DNA from: Nannobrachium achirus
Lineage: Eukaryota; Chordata; Actinopteri; Myctophiformes; Myctophidae
Direction: 5' to 3'
Length of the DNA stretch: 64,000 nucleotides
Assembly (NCBI GenBank): GCA_963921795.1
Contig: OY997642.1
Coordinates: 58,956,927-59,020,926 of the forward strand
The position numbers were made by a program, and so were the translations under genes. Positions 59,550 through 64,000 of the stretch are shown here, piece after piece; the first letter of the stretch is position 1; each line of letters begins with the position of its first letter. The notes under the pieces were generated by a model, which was given only the letters and a program-made list of their open reading frames with translations, had not been told where the DNA came from and ran no database searches.

Positions 59550-62500
59550 TCAGAGCCCACCAGAGCCAAATAGAGCCCAGCAAACCTAAGTCCAGCCTAG
59601 TCCTGCCCAGTAGAGTATAGACCAGGGAAGGGGGGGTAGTTAGATGGCTCTACCAGGCCGTATCCGGCTTGAATAGGCTAAACCAGGGTGCAAAGGGCTG
59701 TACCAGACTCCACCAGGCTGCTCCATGCTCCAGCAAGCCCTGTAGCTCCTTGCACATGCAATTAACCACTGTGTACACGGGCAATAGTTTTACATGAGTT
59801 TGTGTACACGGCCAATAATTTTACATGAACATTTCTTGGCTTTAGTACTGTACTGCCTTGTAGAGCCCAACAGAGCCCAGCACAGCACAGCACAGCCCAC
59901 CAGAGCCCAATAGAGTCAAGAAAACCTAGGTCCAGCCCAGCCCTGCCCAGTAGGAGTATAGACCAGGGAAGGGGGGAAGTTAGATGGCTCAACCAGGCCA
60001 TTACAGGCCGTATCCGGCTTGAATAGGTCAGACCAGGGTGCACAGGACTGCACCAGACTCCAACAGGCTGCTCCAGCCTCGAGCCAGCCCTGTAGCTCCT
60101 TAAACATGCAATTAAAGACTGTGTACACGGGCAATAGTTTTACATGAGTTTGTGTACACGGCCAATAGTTTTACATGAACATGTCTTGGCTTTAGTACTG
60201 TACTGCCTCGTATAGCCCAACAGAGCCCAGCACAGCACAGCACAGCCCACCAGAGCCCAATACAACCCACCAGAACCTAATAGAGTCCAGCAAACCTAAG
60301 TCCAGCCCAGTCCTGCCCAGTAGAGTATAGACCAGGGAAGAGGGGTAGTTAGATGGCTCTACCAGGCCATTAAAGCCCATATCCGGCTTGAATAGGCCAG
60401 ACCAGGGTGCACAGGACTACACCAGGCTGCTCCATGCTCCAGCCAGCCCTGTAGCTCCTTGCACATGCGATTAACCACTGTGTACACGGGCAATAGTTTT
60501 TGTGTACACGGGCAATAGTTTTACATGAGTTTGTGTACACGGCCAATAATTTTACATGAACATTTCTTGGCTTTAGTACTGTACTGCCTTGTATAGCCCA
60601 ACAGAGCCCAGCACAGCACAGCACAGCCCACCAGAACCCAATAGAGTCAAGAAAACCTAGGTCCAGCCCAGTCCTGCCCAGTAGGAGTATAGACGAGGGA
60701 AGGGGGGAAGTTAGATGGCTCAACCAGGCCATTAGAGGCTGTATCCGGCTTGAATAGGCCAGACCAGGGTGCACAGGACTGCACCAGGCTGCTCCATGCT
60801 CCAGCCCAGCCCTGTAGCTCCTTGCACATGCGATTAACCACTGTGTACACGGGCAATAGTTTTACATGAACATTTCTTGGCTTTAGTACTGTACTGCCTT
60901 GTAGAGCCCAACAGAGCACAGCACAGCACAGCCCACCAGAGCCCAATAGAGTCAAGAAAACCTAGGTCCAGCCCAGTCCTGCCCAGTAGGAGTATAGACC
61001 AGGGAAGGGGGGAAGTTAGATGGCTCAACCAGGCCATTACAGGCCGTATCCGGCTTGAATAGGTCAGACCAGGGTGCACAGAACTGCACCAGACTCCAAC
61101 AGGCTGCTCCAGCCTCGAGCCAGCCCTGTAGCTCCTTAAACATGCAATTAAAGACTGTGTACACGGGCAATAGTTTTACATGAGTTTGTGTACACGGCCA
61201 ATAGTTTTACATGAACATGTCTTGGCTTTAGTACTGTACTGCCTCGTATAGCCCAACAGAGCCCAGCACAGCACAGCACAACCCACCAGAGCCCAATACA
61301 ACCCACCAGAACCTAATAGAGTCCAGCAAACCTAAGTCCAGCCCAGTCCTGCCCAGTAGAGTATAGACCAGAGAAGAGGGGTAGTTAGATGGCTCTACCA
61401 GGCCATTAAAGCCCATATCCGGCTTGAATAGGCCAGACCAGGGTGCACAGGACTACACCAGGCTGCTCCATGCTCCAGCCAGCCCTGTAGCTCCTTGCAC
61501 ATGCGATTAACCACTGTGTACACGGGCAATAGTTTTTGTGTACACGGGCAATAGTTTTACATGAGTTTGTGTACACGGCCAATAATTTTACATGAACATT
61601 TCTTGGCTTTAGTACTGTACTGCCGTGTATAGCCCAACAGAGCCCAGCACAGCACAGCACAGCCCACCAGAGCCCAATACAGCCAACCAGAACCCAATAG
61701 AGTCAAGAAAACCTAAGTCCAGCCCAGTCCTGCCCAGTAGGAGTATAGACCAGGGAAGGGGGGAAGTTATATGGCTCAACCAGGTCCTTACAGGCCGTAT
61801 CCGGCTTGAATAGGTCAGACCAGGGTGCAAAGGACTGCACCAGATTCCAACAGGATGCTCCAGCCTCGAGCCAGCCCTGTAGCTCCTTAAACATGCAATT
61901 AAAGACTGTGTTCACGGGCAATAGTTTTACATGAGTTTGTGTACACGGCCAATAGTTTTACATGAACATGTCTTGGCTTTAGTACTGTACTGCCTCGTAT
62001 AGCCCAACAGAGCCCAGCACAGCACAGCACAGCCCACCAGAACCCAATAGAGTCAAGAAAACCTAGGTCCAGCCCAGTCCTGCCCAGTAGGAGTATAGAC
62101 GAGGGAAGGGGGGAAGTTAGATGGCTCAACCAGGCCATTAGAGGCTGTATCCGGCTTGAATAGGCCAGACCAGGGTGCACAGGACTGCACCAGGCTGCTC
62201 CATGCTCCAGCCCAGCCCTGTAGCTCCTTGCACATGCGATTAACCACTGTGTACACGGGCAATAGTTTTACATGAGTTTGTGTACACGGGCAATAGTTTG
62301 TGTACACGGCCAATAATTTTACATGAACATTTCTTGGCTTTAGTACTGTACTGCCTTGTAGAGCCCAACAGAGCTCAGCACAGCACAGCACAGCCCACCA
62401 GAGCCCAATAGAGTCAAGAAAACCTAGGTCCAGCCCAGTCCTGCCCAGTAGGAGTATAGACCAGGGAAGGGGGGAAGTTAGATGGCTCAACCAGGCCATT

Positions 62501-64000
62501 ACAGGCCGTATCCGGCTTGAATAGGTCAGACCAGGGTGCACAGAACTGCACCAGACTCCAACAGGCTGCTCCAGCCTCGAGCCAGCCCTGTAGCTCCTTA
62601 AACATGCAATTAAAGACTGTGTACACGGGCAATAGTTTTACATGAGTTTGTGTACACGGCCAATAGTTTTACATGAACATGTCTTGGCTTTAGTACTGTA
62701 CTGCCTCGTATAGCCCAACAGAGCCCAGCACAGCACAGCACAACCCACCAGAGCCCAATACAACCCACCAGAACCTAATAGAGTCCAGCAAACCTAAGTC
62801 CAGCCCAGTCCTGCCCAGTAGAGTATAGACCAGAGAAGAGGGGTAGTTAGATGGCTCTACCAGGCCATTAAAGCCCATATCCGGCTTGAATAGGCCAGAC
62901 CAGGGTGCACAGGACTACACCAGGCTGCTCCATGCTCCAGCCAGCCCTGTAGCTCCTTGCACATGCGATTAACCACTGTGTACACGGGCAATAGTTTTTG
63001 TGTACACGGGCAATAGTTTTACATGAGTTTGTGTACACGGCCAATAATTTTACATGAACATTTCTTGGCTTTAGTACTGTACTGCCGTGTATAGCCCAAC
63101 AGAGCCCAGCACAGCACAGCACAGCCCACCAGAGCCCAATACAGCCAACCAGAACCCAATAGAGTCAAGAAAACCTAAGTCCAGCCCAGTCCTGCCCAGT
63201 AGGAGTATAGACCAGGGAAGGGGGGAAGTTATATGGCTCAACCAGGTCCTTACAGGCCGTATCCGGCTTGAATAGGTCAGACCAGGGTGCAAAGGACTGC
63301 ACCAGATTCCAACAGGATGCTCCAGCCTCGAGCCAGCCCTGTAGCTCCTTAAACATGCAATTAAAGACTGTGTTCACGGGCAATAGTTTTACATGAGTTT
63401 GTGTACACGGCCAATAGTTTTACATGAACATGTCTTGGCTTTAGTACTGTACTGCCTCGTATAGCCCAACAGAGCCCAGCACAGCACAGCACAGCCCACC
63501 AGAACCCAATAGAGTCAAGAAAACCTAGGTCCAGCCCAGTCCTGCCCAGTAGGAGTATAGACGAGGGAAGGGGGGAAGTTAGATGGCTCAACCAGGCCAT
63601 TAGAGGCTGTATCCGGCTTGAATAGGCCAGACCAGGGTGCACAGGACTGCACCAGGCTGCTCCATGCTCCAGCCCAGCCCTGTAGCTCCTTGCACATGCG
63701 ATTAACCACTGTGTACACGGGCAATAGTTTTACATGAGTTTGTGTACACGGGCAATAGTTTGTGTACACGGCCAATAATTTTACATGAACATTTCTTGGC
63801 TTTAGTACTGTACTGCCTTGTAGAGCCCAACAGAGCTCAGCACAGCACAGCACAGCCCACCAGAGCCCAATAGAGTCAAGAAAACCTAGGTCCAGCCCAG
63901 TCCTGCCCAGTAGGAGTATAGACCAGGGAAGGGGGGAAGTTAGATGGCTCAACCAGGCCATTACAGGCCGTATCCGGCTTGAATAGGTCAGACCAGGGTG
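59550..64000 (-). repeat. Satellite array with a 1462-bp higher-order repeat
   Basis: Monomers of 314-382 bp, seen from the position of ATTAA(CC/AG)ACTGTGT at 59761, 60112, 60471, 60834, 61148, 61507, 61889, 62241, 62610, 62969, 63351 and 63703. From about 60.86 kb the spacing pattern 359, 382, 352, 369 repeats, giving a 1462-bp unit whose copies (about 60860-62322, 62322-63784, then a third) are almost identical, while monomers within a unit differ. Length variation comes from one to three copies of a GTGTACACGG.CAATAGTTT sub-repeat. It runs to the window edge. The repeated ORFs are not genes. Confidence 0.95.

Noticed and set aside
59550-64000. Immunoglobulin-switch-like G-rich repeat
   Set aside because: GGGCTG/GAGCT-like words are present but no immunoglobulin exons are nearby, and class switching is not known in fish.

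Overview
The window is eukaryotic and almost certainly from a teleost fish. It has spliced genes with GT-AG introns, no bacterial gene packing, many CA, TG, TA, CAGA and TCTG microsatellites, several DNA-transposon superfamilies with intact target-site duplications (hAT, Tc1/mariner-type, Harbinger-type, TTAA-type), a 5'-truncated LINE and a satellite with higher-order structure. Very little of it is host coding sequence. Most ORFs longer than 60 codons are microsatellite, satellite or antisense artefacts.

Layout. 1-2230 is one arm of a long inverted repeat whose partner is 37920-39930. 2332-4586 is a LINE copy with a 12-bp target-site duplication. 7.4-17.2 kb is a nest of transposons: an old repeat was hit by a 7.05-kb hAT element (7764-14810, frameshifted transposase, internal 1675-bp tandem duplication), by a 1.1-kb hAT-type MITE (15142-16245) and by a 740-bp TA-flanked MITE (16378-17117) sitting inside a CAGA microsatellite. 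17.2-22.1 kb is old dispersed repeat. 23332-27292 holds a five-exon dermatopontin-like gene (signal peptide, three DWDR / HSNHHEDRRW repeats) that looks dead: it has an in-frame TAG in exon 3 and a GT-to-CT change at the exon 4 donor. 27.5-31.1 kb is a TTAA-rich array colonised by several TTAA-flanked elements. 31.94-37.9 kb is a large palindrome with a 337-bp spacer. With the outer arms it forms one palindrome of about 5 kb per arm whose left arm is interrupted by about 29.7 kb. 39.75-42.4 kb is a satellite of about 380-bp monomers that switches orientation near 40.47 kb.

44768-57779 holds the most interesting gene. It is a multi-exon, apparently intact gene of about 840 codons with two N-terminal C2H2 zinc fingers, a helical core-binding-like region and a tyrosine-recombinase-like catalytic region (R in exon f, K in exon g, R in exon h, H-x8-Y in exon i), then an acidic/basic repeated tail. 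Its introns carry two different minisatellites whose repeat units each contain a branch-point-like motif and a 3' splice site (62-66 bp in the intron between exons f and g; 61 bp before the last exon). 57.9-59.1 kb is a duplicated 3' region with AATAAA signals, hit by a hAT-type MITE whose sister copy sits inside a splice cassette at 46.4 kb. 59.55-64 kb is the same satellite in reverse orientation, organised as a 1462-bp four-monomer higher-order repeat.

A fold-back motif (core GATCTACAAGCTCACAAC and its complement) recurs at about a dozen places in different repeat contexts, including the centre of the large palindrome.

All domain and family names come from reading motifs by eye; no database search was possible.
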